This document shows positions 44,101 to 54,923 of a DNA stretch of 64,000 nucleotides, piece after piece (the first letter of the stretch is position 1; the number at the start of each line of letters is the position of its first letter). The position numbers were made by a program, and so were the translations under genes. The notes beneath the pieces are model-generated. The model worked only from the letters and a program-made list of their open reading frames with translations, searched no databases and was not told the DNA's origin. The stretch is from Capitella teleta (Eukaryota; Annelida; Polychaeta; Capitellidae), in NCBI GenBank assembly GCA_000328365.1, contig KB310317.1, positions 1-64,000 of the forward strand, written 5' to 3'.

Positions 44101-47100
44101 TTATCGCCCATCCATCCATCATTGCAAGTGCAGATATAGTCACCGCCCTCCAAATTCTCACAAATGCCATTCTCACAGGGGTAGGACTCACAGCTGTTCA
44201 GCACTGTAACAGGGGAATCATATACACCAGGTGCGCGTAAATGATAAAAATCTACCGCAATCACAGTGTGTGCCAGTCCATCCCTCCTCGCAGATACACT
44301 TGTAGCCATCAACAAGATCCTTACACTTTCCATTCACGCAAGGGTCAGAGTGGCATTCATCAACGTCTGAAAGGATTAAAAGGAATATAAACGACAACAA
44401 ATGATGAGAAGATTTTACCGATGTCACAATGGGTTCCGGTCCATCCTGGATTACAGATGCAGACGTAGCCATTAGTCTTGTCTTCACACTGGCCATTCAG
44501 ACATGGGTTGGATTCACATTCGTCGATGTCTGTTAATTCGAATGATTTCAAACACCCTTATAAACAAACTTGCGTAGATATCATACCTTCTTCACAATGG
44601 TGACCGGTGAAGCCAGCATGGCATTCACAATAATAACTATCCAGTTTATCGATACACTCCCCGTGTACGCATGGATTCGAAGCACATTCATTAATATCTG
44701 TAACGAGTAATTATTATGTACAAGGAGCCACTCACACCTCCTGCAACTTACTTTCGTCACAATGGATGCCAGTCCAGCCTGGTAGGCAGACACATACGTA
44801 GCCATTGGAGTGGTCTTCACACTTGCCATGGAAGCAGGGGCTGGACTCACATTCGTCGATATCTGTGGAATCGGGTGGATTTCCTTGAGTGTTTATTCAT
44901 TCTTGTGTCTTGTACGAACCTTCTTCACAATGAATTCCAGTCCAACCCGGATGGCACATGCATTCATAACGGTTCTCGCCATCAACACATTCCCCATTCA
45001 AACAAGGGCTCGATTTGCACTCATCAATATCTGATAAGAAGATAAGATTTCAAGATAAAGTTCCCATGAGTGCGAAGATAAGCAACTCAAGTTTCATCGT
45101 TTGAAAAAAAAAAATAGTTTTTTATTATTATTATCCACATTCTTCAGTCAAGTTCAGTGTAAGGATAAAGAATGCTGAGCTATGTTCCATATGTTTTTCA
45201 GCGACCCGCCAAAAGGGATGAAAGACCACGCATTTTGGTCTAAAACAGCGCAATTAGGTTGAGACCTCATGTGCAAAGCTACTCATTGACCGTCATTTTC
45301 AGACCACTACGGATCCACTACGGTTTTGTAATGATCCACTCTGAAAAACCTTATACTCCGCGATTTACATATTGCAACAGATTTGATCATACGTATGTCA
45401 AGCTACTTGGTTATCACTTTCTCGATGAATTGTATTTCGGTCTACTCACTAAGCACCTCTTGTTCAGATACTGAAGGGTTATCTGATATCTTGGAATTTA
45501 AGCTCCGAATTCTGAATTATTTTCTCATTCTTTTTAATCATGCTATTTTCCGTATATACCAAGTAATCTTCGATATACTAATACATTTATATTTATTTTG
45601 TGCTTCGTTTAACATTCCCAGGCACATACACGTACATTGAACAGATCTCTTAATAAAAAAATGAAGCCAAGATTGCCAAAGAAGCTAGCTTTGAGCATCC
45701 TTTTCAGTCGTCGATTAGATTGATCCGTATTCACAATGCCTCTGATTAATATTCCGTTTTATCACAAGGGCACATTTACATGTGTATAGATTTGTCTGGT
45801 TGTACTCATGACAACTAATAGCCTATATAAGATTTTATATAATTTGAGCTCCCAGATAATCGGTGTTCGGTACCTGACAAACTTTATCATCTGCGCATCC
45901 CTAGTTATGAAGCTATTATAATATGGTTTGTCAGCAATAGACTGTAACTTAAGATACGTATGGACGTGAGCCAGTTGCTTAATTGCAGAATCAGACCAAG
46001 TAATCAACCAGAGCGTAGGTGTCACCTCAAAGCGATCACGATAAAAATGACAATTAAAAGTGGCCAAGAGTCTCTCCACAAGAGATTCCCAAACTTTCTT
46101 ATCTCAAAGTTAATCTACAAATGCTCATTGGAGGTCGTTTGTAGATATATTTATTGTCTTTTAATGAGCAGGACGTGGGCGGGAGCTTATTTACAACAAT
46201 GCATGTGGGATAAGTGCTTGTATAAAGATTATACAACTGGTATAAAATTAATCAAATTGAACACTCACCGTGTTCGCAATGTTTTCCAGTCCAGCCTGGT
46301 CGGCAGTGGCAAATGAAGCCGTTAACGAGGTCCTCACAATCTCCGCCATTTTGACATGGGTCGGAGGCACATTCATCGATGTCTGTTGCAGAACGAAATG
46401 AGAGCCATCGAGGTCATGACCTTTTAACAATTGACTCACCATGATCACAATGAACACCTGTCCATCCCTCTTCACATTCGCATTGGTAGTGATTGATGTC
46501 GTTGTGACATGTACCATGGACGCATGGGTTAGATTGACACTCATCAATTTCTGTCAATTATCATTAGATAACATTGATAACAAGCTTAATAAATCACACT
46601 GACCAGTCTCGCAGTGAATTCCAGTGTATCCATCATCACAGCAGCATTCGTAACCGTTGTGGATAACTTTGCAATCTCCATTGTGCCCGCATGGGTTTGA
46701 TGTGCAGTGATCGATAGCTTTTGATTGAAGTTTAGTGAAAACATCGTAGACATAACTTTTTGCTCACGTGTTTTGCAATGGCGGCCCGTGTAACCTTCGG
46801 CGCAATGGCAGACGTATGAATCCGTCTTGTCTTCGCACCAACCGTGGACACAGGGGTTTGGTTCACACTCATTAAGATCTGAACCCAAATTATATTTCAG
46901 TACCAGAATAACAGTAATTATGCAACATCTTACTTTCTTCACAGTGTTTACCAGTCCAGCCGCCCAAGCATACACACTTGTACTCGTTGACCCCATCTTC
47001 ACATTTGCCATTGATGCAAGGATTGGATGCACATTCGTTGATATCTTAGGAAGCAAATGAGTCTTAAAAAATCTTAAAACACCTTTCACAACACAACACC

Positions 47101-49846
47101 TTCTTCGCAGTGAGTTCCAGTGTATCCCTCAGCGCATTGACAGACGTACTTGTTAGTGTGATCAACGCAAGTTGCTCCGTTCTGGCATGGATCAGACTTA
47201 CATTCATCGATGTCTGCAAGTTCGATAAATTATTGTAGATGGTGGTTATTCATTAAGCAAGCTCGTACTAGTTTCACAATGGAGTCCAGTGAAGCCAGGT
47301 TGGCAAATACAAATGTATCCAGGGTCGTTGTGTACTCTTTCACAAATGCCTCCGTTCTTGCATGGTTCCTCAGAGCAGTAATCAATTGCTGAAATATCCA
47401 GACAATTATTTATCAAGGATGTTTAAAAGGTAGTTTTTTTTCCTTACTGGATTCACAGTTGTCTCCAGTGAAGCCATTTGGACACACGCAGGTGTAAGTT
47501 CCATCGTCATTATTCTCGCATTCACCGTTGTTTTTACAAGGATTTGGATTGCATAGATCGATGGCTGCAAAATCACAAAGAAATAAAAAAATGTACACAA
47601 AAATGTAAAAGCAGAATAAATCCATGGGTTTTAAGCCATTTACCTGTATCACAGTTCTTTCCAGTCCATCCAGGGTAGCATTCACATTTGTATCCACCGG
47701 GTTTACTAACACAGTCACCACTTACACAAGGATTATCGACACAATGGTCATCCTCTGATGAAAACGAAACCAATGATTCAAATTGAGGATTTTTTTGGTT
47801 TTTCTGCTTACGCTTTTGACATTGTCTTCCAGAAAAGCCAGGGGGACATTCGCATCTGAAAACGAAGGGATGGATTTTGGTGCAAGTTCCACCGTTCTGG
47901 CATTTCCGCTTTCTGCAGTCCCATCTCCCTAAGAAAACATCCACCAAGGCTAATACTAAAACAAGATCAGGTATGCAGCTTACAGCCAGGCCAGCAGCCG
48001 ATCTCAGTTTCAACGGGTTTGTCTTCGCTGCTGTCAAGGTCACAATAGATCAAAGAATCTCCAGAGTCCTCGGGATTTGGAATGTACATCTCGACCTCCT
48101 CATCACCTTCCGTGAGGAGTGAATCCTCGTAGAAAGCACTGCTGGGGAAAGTTTTCCTCGAGAGTAACATTCTAGCTTTACCTTTCTTCGATTGGAGCTG
48201 TACGCAAGAATGAATACATACATATCATCGCCGTCAGGCAGATTTATATATCGCTTACCGAAATTGTGACACCTTCAACCGGAACTCTGATTTTGCAGTT
48301 TTGGTCCGTTCCTTCTGGAATGCTCACTGTGTTGTTGCCTTCTTCGCTGGGATCAAGGAAAATTGGAGCTGATAATCAAATAGAAATATCAGGATAGAAA
48401 TTATAGTTTAATTGTCTCAGTACTATACCAGAGCAAGTTTTCTGTTCAATGGCATCTTTCAAAGCGGAAACTTCGTCGAAATCTTCAATGAAGAACATAT
48501 TCAAACACTCAGGAGCACTGGCAATAACGCCAAGTTCATTTTTGTCAATTGTTCTTCCAATGGCTACGGTCAGGACGGTGATGTCACTATCATGCACCTC
48601 AAGAGCAGATTTCACTGTGGATGAAGGCCTGTGTTTACCTGCATTAGTGCTATGTCTTACGCAACTATACAACACTTACTTGTTAGATTTACCGTCTGTG
48701 AGCATGACACAGACCCTGGGGTGTCCTTCGAGTTGACTGCGGGCGCCACCTGCTTCAGTGAACAGCTCAGTTCTCATTTGATCCAATGCTTTGTGGGTCA
48801 TCGTTCCTCCTCCCTCATATCTGCAATGAAATGTGAGTGTGAATGGCCCAATGGCCACAAGACTTACTCAATTCCTTCGATCGCGTCCATAACTTCCTCC
48901 TTAGTTTTGTAATCATCAAAGTCAAACTCAATTACCGAGTCAGTGCTGTATTGAATCACAGCGATTCTGGTATTTTGGGGTCCTATGTGTTAATATATGG
49001 TTGGTATTTATAATCTGAACCCCCATTTCCTCACCGATGTCAAAGCGATCCACTACATTTGACAGGAATTCTTTGATCTTGCCGAAATTTTTCTTTCCTA
49101 CGCTACCGCTTCCATCAAGCATAAAGCATAAGTCAGCTGAGTTTGATGTGATGCAACCTGAAATGTTTCAAGTTAGCTTACCCGGTGCTCACAAAAGCCA
49201 CACTCACTGTTTTCCAGGGACTGCACAGCTGAAGTGAAATCGTTTTCATCACCTCCTGTTCGATAGAACTTTTGCCAGAAAGCAGCCTGATCTTCAACTG
49301 AACGAGGGATGTCATCTCCACCATTCTCAGCAATCAAAATATAGAGTCGAGCTCCGAGAGCTGAATAAAGTGGCTTTCTCAAATCGGTCCATCTCACAGA
49401 GGGCCAATCTATGCCGAACTCCTGTTGGATGTGCTTAATGTACTGGAATAGCACAAATCGCGCGCTGGAACTCTTCGTCTTCTGGAACATATCCTTGTCC
49501 ACCTGGAAGTACATTGGTGTAAATATAAATTCCATAATGCACTCTGATTTGTATACATATATAAATATGGTAATTGACGATTGTATAATCTCACCTGCCA
49601 GATTCCACCATGATAGTCTTCTCGGTAGGTTTTTGGTTTCGTTCCATCGAGGGATTCGACGTAAGCCAGTCGACGGATGAACAACTTGTCCTCGTCAAAT
49701 ACACACGAGGCATCGATTCTTCCGACCACAGCCTCAACAACCTTGGATCCAGTTACTTCAGCTTGCAATGTCTGGTCTTGATCGTCTGCTCTGCCATAGG
49801 CAGCTAGTGCTGCGACCAGCAGAATGCTCCAACCGATGCTCATCAT
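41126..49846 (-). CDS. secreted lysozyme-like/vWA/multi-EGF/lectin matrix protein (long form)
   Basis: Exons: 49846-49595, 49502-49208, 49157-49035, 48982-48868, 48820-48680, 48628-48429, 48368-48259, 48197-47984; EGF exons 47928-47812, 47754-47644, 47564-47448, 47388-47269, 47213-47100, 47044-46934, 46878-46768, 46717-46604, 46550-46440, 46382-46269, 45030-44920, 44862-44752, 44697-44587, 44529-44419, 44366-44256, 44203-44090; stalk 44038-43280; EGF 42939-42820, 42393-42283, 42232-42119, 42059-41946, 41890-41780; lectin 41726-41421; tail 41361-41126. All junctions are in phase, giving 1709 aa. Order: signal peptide ([18 protein letters not shown]); SLT/lysozyme-like head with AYVES (E64) and GGIWQVDK; vWA with complete MIDAS (DGSGS, GGGT, TDG) at about 183-370; a beta-rich region; 16 EGF; Pro/Thr stalk; 5 EGF; Gal_lectin domain ([22 protein letters not shown]); acidic Ser-Gly tail. 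Most EGF exons are 111-120 bp and phase 1-1. A TATA-like box lies just upstream. Probably a secreted extracellular-matrix or mucus protein (inference). Confidence 0.85.
42980..42985 (-). terminator. internal poly(A) signal for the chitin-binding form
   Basis: AATAAA on the minus strand about 100 bp after the proximal stop (43083-43085) and 40 bp before the next EGF exon (42939). It would end a transcript that reads through the internal splice donor. Confidence 0.65.
43083..44038 (-). CDS. alternative last exon: Pro/Thr stalk plus chitin-binding domain (short form)
   Basis: If the donor GTGAGC at 43279-43274 is not used, the stalk exon continues in frame for 198 bases more and ends with TAA at 43083-43085. 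The added part holds a six-Cys peritrophin-A/CBM14-type chitin-binding domain ([41 protein letters not shown]). With the exons 49846-44090 this gives a 1404-residue protein ending in a chitin-binding domain instead of the lectin tail. Its own AATAAA follows at 42985-42980. If the donor is used, the codon phase (1) matches the downstream EGF exon at 42939. Chitin-binding and lectin ends would thus be mutually exclusive products of one gene. Confidence 0.75.
43324..44005 (-). repeat. 108-bp tandem repeat coding the Pro/Thr stalk
   Basis: About six 108-bp units (36 residues, for example [19 protein letters not shown]) are nearly identical, with a shared block starting at 43411, 43519, 43627, 43735, 43843 and 43951. 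They code a mucin-like stalk with many Thr for O-glycosylation. The opposite strand is also open over this stretch, a by-product of the composition. Confidence 0.95.
45031..46268 (-). other. large intron in the EGF array
   Basis: At 1238 bp this intron is far longer than its 50-100 bp neighbours. No EGF-like or other exon was recognised in it. A minus-strand frame at 45762-46079 has no recognisable content. Confidence 0.6.
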
Positions 49847-49881
49847 TTCGACTGCTGTGCAGATTGGTGAAGGCCTCTAGA

Positions 49882-49889
49882 CTTATAAA
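49882..49889 (-). promoter_or_regulatory. TATA-like box of the vWA/EGF gene
   Basis: TTTATAAG on the minus strand, 36-43 bp before the ATG at 49846. With a TSS about 30 bp downstream the 5' UTR would be only about 10 bases. Confidence 0.5.
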
Positions 49890-50622
49890 CGCTGCTTATG
49901 TTTAGCTATCAAGTGTTTGTAAGTATTCAATTGATGAGAGGTCTACGTCATCACAGTCTCAATATAGTCACTTAATTGAGAGTAGTCTCACGAGTGGCAA
50001 TGGGCCTCCTTTGAATGCGTTGGCGGACACCCTTGGACACTCAACGATTGTGTGTTCTGAGCAGGTAGTGTGGGTGTGCAGTGGTGCTAACGTCGCAGTA
50101 CTTTGCCGTATTCGCCCCCCTTTCTTGTGAATGCATGTATGTACATGTATAAGGGTTGTTCGAAATGTTCTCGACTTCACATATAGAACGCACATAGAAA
50201 GTTGAATTTTGGAAGGAATAATTATAGGTCAACTTCCCTAGGAACATAACAAGCATTGAATCTCTCAGAAAGACACGTCACTACTTCTGATTGTAATTTG
50301 CGCGAAGCAGAAATAGGCATTACGTCAAAATGCGGCGGACCCCTGGCGCGATGCTTTATTCCGTTTACAAAAAAAATAAAAAAAAAAAAAATAAATAAAA
50401 ATAAAAAAAATAAAAATAAAAATAAATATCCGAGGTTCTCTTCCGGGACCACATAAAATGGTCCAACAAGCTAGGCCCAAAATAGGGCATTAGTACGTCC
50501 GGGGGCACTTTTATGTTCCATCTGGTAGGTAAACATGGATACAAATCGGAAAACATTAACTCAATTAAACAAATACTTGATGCAAAATTTTCAGATTAAT
50601 TTGGATCTACGATGCGTTTTAC

Positions 50623-50803
<181 letters not shown>

Positions 50804-51399
50804 GTTTTTTTTTTAATATTAAGTTGATATTATTTTTGTATTCCGAGAGAAATTGTTCAGGGAAGGTAAAAATAATATACTTTTGACAGCAGAAATGAGG
50901 CTTTGGCGGTGGCATCGGTAGACGCATTCACTAAAGAAACTCTAGCAGTACCTTGTGAATAATTATTCTATCAAACTACCAAATTTCAAGTCGTTGGTAT
51001 TGCGCGTTCGATTTTAGGCCGATAAATTTTCAAACAGCCGTTTTCAACAGGTGTACGTCATTGATTGCCACCCAGACTGGAAAAAAAAATGAAGTTTTTG
51101 TAGGCTGATCTGAAGTGGATTGTATTAGCAAGCATTACTTCTAAGTGCCATAACTATATTATTTGCATGCATGCATATCTTCCGAACTCTTTATTGCTTT
51201 CATTTAGTTTTTATGGAAAGTTTAACTGCAAAAGAATAACTATCACCTTTCCTACTGCTTTTTTTTTTTTTTTTTTTTTTTTTTGTTGTTGACTCAATAA
51301 TTAATCCTGAGAAAACAAAACAGTAATAAATAACCTTTGATAGTGTCAACATTTTATATCCTTCTACAGGTAACTATAAAGAAGTATATTTACATCATA

Positions 51400-51720
51400 G
51401 TGCCCCCTTATCTGCTTCATTTGAATATTTTATAATAAGTCTATCTATTGTATGCGTGTGTGAGAAAAATATCGGAGAAATCCGTAAATAGTTAATAGTT
51501 TAAAATCAATTTTGATTTAGCGCGTAAATCAGGAGTTTGCAGCATTTTGACAAAATGCCGACCCCTGCATCACTCAAATTGATGCCAGAGATGATCACGT
51601 GACTTTCTCGGAAATTCATTGCTCGCAATTTTTATCTGGAAAGCTAACCTACATTCAAGTCAAATTTCAAGATTCTGCGATAACGCGTTCTATGTTAGGC
51701 CGAGAATTTTTGATCAACCC
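51400..51720 (+). repeat. dispersed repeat, copy 2 (partner at 24375-24720)
   Basis: Same orientation as copy 1 and about 80% identical by eye, with one internal deletion near its start. A short diverged piece with the same 3' motif (CAAATTTCAA, then TTTTCAAACAGCC) is 350 bp upstream at 50977-51045. Confidence 0.8.
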
Positions 51721-52072
51721 TGTATTCATCTTACAAAGTAATGAGAATTTTTGACTATGTATGTCCAGATATATCAATGGGGATGACAACTCATCTTAAT
51801 TTTGATATTTAAAGTAGTCTTGATCGATATGCTGGAAGTAATATTCTAATAAAAATTACGTGCTTCACTGTATCTCTTCGTTAAACGTATAGATGGAATA
51901 GCCGAGGCCAGGCCAAAGTCGAATGCTTGAATGCTAATTAATTTACCTGAGAGCTTGTTGTATTCATGTGTGGGTATAGGCTATTATGGGCTTCAGTGAG
52001 ATACGCATTGAGATAAGAGCACGATTGTGTATTTAACGCACAACAAGCGACTTTGAAGGTTGTACAGCTATC

Positions 52073-52564
52073 ATGAAGGATAATAAAATGCATGTTGTAA
52101 TTCCTCTTACATTGCAAACTACTAACGTCCAGATATACGAGATTACACCGAGACAGAAAAAAAATTATAGAAATATGTCTGAGAAAGTTGTCGTGTGCTT
52201 ACATTTTGCACTTCATAATGGAGATAACCCAATACTTCCACCAAACTACGATCTCTTCACCCCAAGACTTATGCAGTATATTTATAATCAAGGAGATCAG
52301 TTTAAAGTCGATGTTCTTGATAAACTGATAGAGATTGTTATCATTCATAGAATCATACACCTCCGCAAATTTGTTTCTAACATTGTTGAGATTGATCAGT
52401 TGGTCGTTTCAAATTTTGTGACATTGACCAATACTGTTGTGTCTTCAGGCGAACAGACTGCTTCAACACAGACGAATGATTCTATAGTTTTAATACATAA
52501 AAGCAGCGCTTATATACTGGCAAAAGGAAATGAATGTAATGAGTTGAGCAATGTTCAAAAGTGA
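52073..52564 (+). CDS. orphan ORF of 163 codons, unknown
   Basis: A single uninterrupted plus-strand frame starting MKDNKMHVVIPLTL and ending before TGA at 52562-52564. Composition is protein-like, with alternating hydrophobic and charged stretches (LIEIVIIHRIIHLRKFV). There is no signal peptide, no domain recognised, no splice evidence and no close AATAAA. A frame of this length is not rare by chance in 64 kb of AT-rich DNA (an estimate of less than one expected), so it may be spurious or a piece of an unknown mobile element. I do not assign a function. Confidence 0.25.
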   Translation: MKDNKMHVVIPLTLQTTNVQIYEITPRQKKNYRNMSEKVVVCLHFALHNGDNPILPPNYDLFTPRLMQYIYNQGDQFKVDVLDKLIEIVIIHRIIHLRKFVSNIVEIDQLVVSNFVTLTNTVVSSGEQTASTQTNDSIVLIHKSSAYILAKGNECNELSNVQK

Positions 52565-53619
52565 GATGAATGCTGCACTGCTGATGAACTCAATGTAATA
52601 ATGTTAAATGTCGAATGAACCAGAACAAATACTTAATTGATTGACAAAGTTCGTGTCATCAGAATGAAAATTCACGTTCTATTCACAATTCCTTCATCGA
52701 AATTATTTGATATCACTCGATTTCTAAATGATAAATTTCTGGGGTTGTGTGTAGATTGCAGCAAAGCTTTTGATTGTGGCGTTCTACCACAGAAGCAATG
52801 TTTATTCGCACGTGTGGGGTCCAATTGCTCCCTTGTGTTTAGAATATGCAGATCTTAGGTTTTGACCCATGACCAAGTGATGCAGTGCAATTAGTATCAA
52901 TCATGAATTTTTAAAGCGATAAATCAAACCACTTGTGCTCCAAAAGGATCCTAGCATTATATGTGGGCAATATATCTCCCCGAAACAACCAGATATTGCG
53001 ATTGTCATAAACCTGGAATGTTTTAATGTGATCGAATTCAGTTTGTGCAGATTGATATTTTAAGCCTGAAGACGCTGTGTGATGTGAGCTGTTCTCTGTT
53101 AAAGTTTATTATATTTTGTAGTTTAATCAAAAATTAATTCAATGACCAGTCTTTTACTTATAGACTTCCAAAGTGCATGTATTCACATGCTCAATTTATC
53201 CAATACATATGTACTACGTACTTAAAGTGATCTTATCGTTGATTGGTGCAATGATTGATTGATTAATTAACTTAATTTGTCATTGGATCAATCATGTGTA
53301 TGTAATTTGTCATTTCAGATATATCAGCACCTGTGAATAATTAGATCTACCTAAAACTTCACACTTTTTTCTCTCAGTTGTTTTCTATTATACCAAGCAA
53401 CAGACTAAGATACTAATGAACAAAACACTTTTTTATTTATTTTTAGCTCAAAAGAATTTAAACTCTTTTTAATCACTTGCATGTGTCCTGAATAGTCACT
53501 AAATCAATTCACGAAAAGAAAAACAGAACAATATGCTTGGTTGATCAACAATAGAGATGAACAGAAAAGTTGTTCATTTCGGATATCTCCCCATATCATG
53601 CATGGAAATCAATCAAACA

Positions 53620-54085
53620 TTAGTCATTCTTTCTTCCATGCTTTGCGAGTTGTTCGCCTCCTTTCGTTTCTCAATTCACCTTCTAAGCTCGTAGAAGGGA
53701 CAGTGGAAGATCGAGCCACGTCTGGGAGACCTCGGGTTACGACCAGGAGGTAGGATCGTGCAACACTGTTGGGTCGCTTCCGAGACCGTTTACATCCATC
53801 TACCGGGCGCAGACAATATCGTCGGATCCCACGGACTCCCAATATGCAAGCAAACAGTTCGACGATGACTCTGAAACGCGAGACTCCAGTCGACATCATT
53901 TTAGATTTCCACATTTATTTCCATTCAAGCGCCGTGTAATTGCCACTGAAGAGCTCGAGAACACTTGCGGTGGACCTCTCGAAGAATGGGCTGCACTGGC
54001 CCAGGAGAGGATCCGAATATTCTCATCCGCAGCATGCGCCGAAGGTACATGGTATGTATTGAGGCAATGGGAGGCCACACTCCAT
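53620..54085 (+). mobile_element. Tc1-like transposase relic
   Basis: Plus-strand frames read VEGTVEDRATSGRPRVTTRR at 53691-53750, the conserved end of the Tc1 paired-like DNA-binding domain (consensus GRPRVTTxRxDR). About 230 bp further on they read EEWAALAQERIRIF (about 53974-54015) and, after a frame change, SMRRRYMVCIEAMGGHTPYC (about 54028-54085), the C-terminal block of Tc1 transposases. The central catalytic DDE region is missing, so it is a deleted dead copy. Terminal inverted repeats were not found. Confidence 0.75.
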
Positions 54086-54802
54086 ATTGTTAACATTCTT
54101 TTAGCATGTTTTTTTTTTTTTTTTTTTTTTTTTAATAAAATAATCATTCCATCTAAAGTGTGATTTTGCGTTTTGACCCCAAGAAACTTCTGGGTAATTA
54201 CACTTGGGCGGATACTGAACACACCCACCAACCAGATTTCAGCGGTAAATTTAGTTTGCACTGCTCTATGGGCTATTCAAAGCATGTATTTTGTTACTCA
54301 GTATATTAACTCAGCATCGTTCTATGTTATGTATGATGTAGAAAGTTCTTGATAAAATTACAAATACGTGCATCAATAATGGCCCCTTATGCGACATAGT
54401 CAAGACATAAGTGAGTTTATGCAATCGAAGCGCGCCCCCAGTGGAAGCACGCAGGAGATGCCCAGAACGTGCGCATACGTGGTCCCAAGCCACAAATGAG
54501 TGGTCATCCCTGCGCGCAGAATCCTCACTTTTTCGTTGGATTTCAACCCTACAGGACCGATTTCTCGTCAAATACCAACCTTAATGTATTCGGCTTATTT
54601 TATGTTTTCCCATTCAAATCAATACTCAGTCATTTTTTTAAAATAAACTATACGTCAATTTATGTCACATACCATGTTGTTTGTCTTTCCCTGCTATGTA
54701 ACTTCAGCTAGATCATCAACGAGCTTCAGAACATGTACTCGGAAGCAACGGCGATAATGCATAAGAAGCAATGACAGAATCGATGTGATTTTGACAAGAC
54801 AT
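54086..54802. other. no gene recognised
   Basis: Spacer between the Tc1 relic and the poly(A) signal of the TSP1/vWA gene. It includes a T-run at about 54110-54133. Confidence 0.6.
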
Positions 54803-54808
54803 TTTATT
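54803..54808 (-). terminator. poly(A) signal of the TSP1/vWA/LamG gene
   Basis: AATAAA on the minus strand about 116 bp after the stop codon at 54924-54926. Confidence 0.7.
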
Positions 54809-54923
54809 GAAAGTTTAACAATGCATCATTGAGAATTTCCTTGTCCTACGATCAAAACGCACAATTTATAATATATGCAAATGGACGTATGATCTCGTTG
54901 AAGTTTTGATGGCGTGGCCTGTC

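Noticed and set aside
52637-52858. Phrase 'VDCSKAFD' resembling the LINE RT motif 'DxSKAFD'
   Set aside because: No other RT blocks in any frame nearby; a short match likely due to chance.
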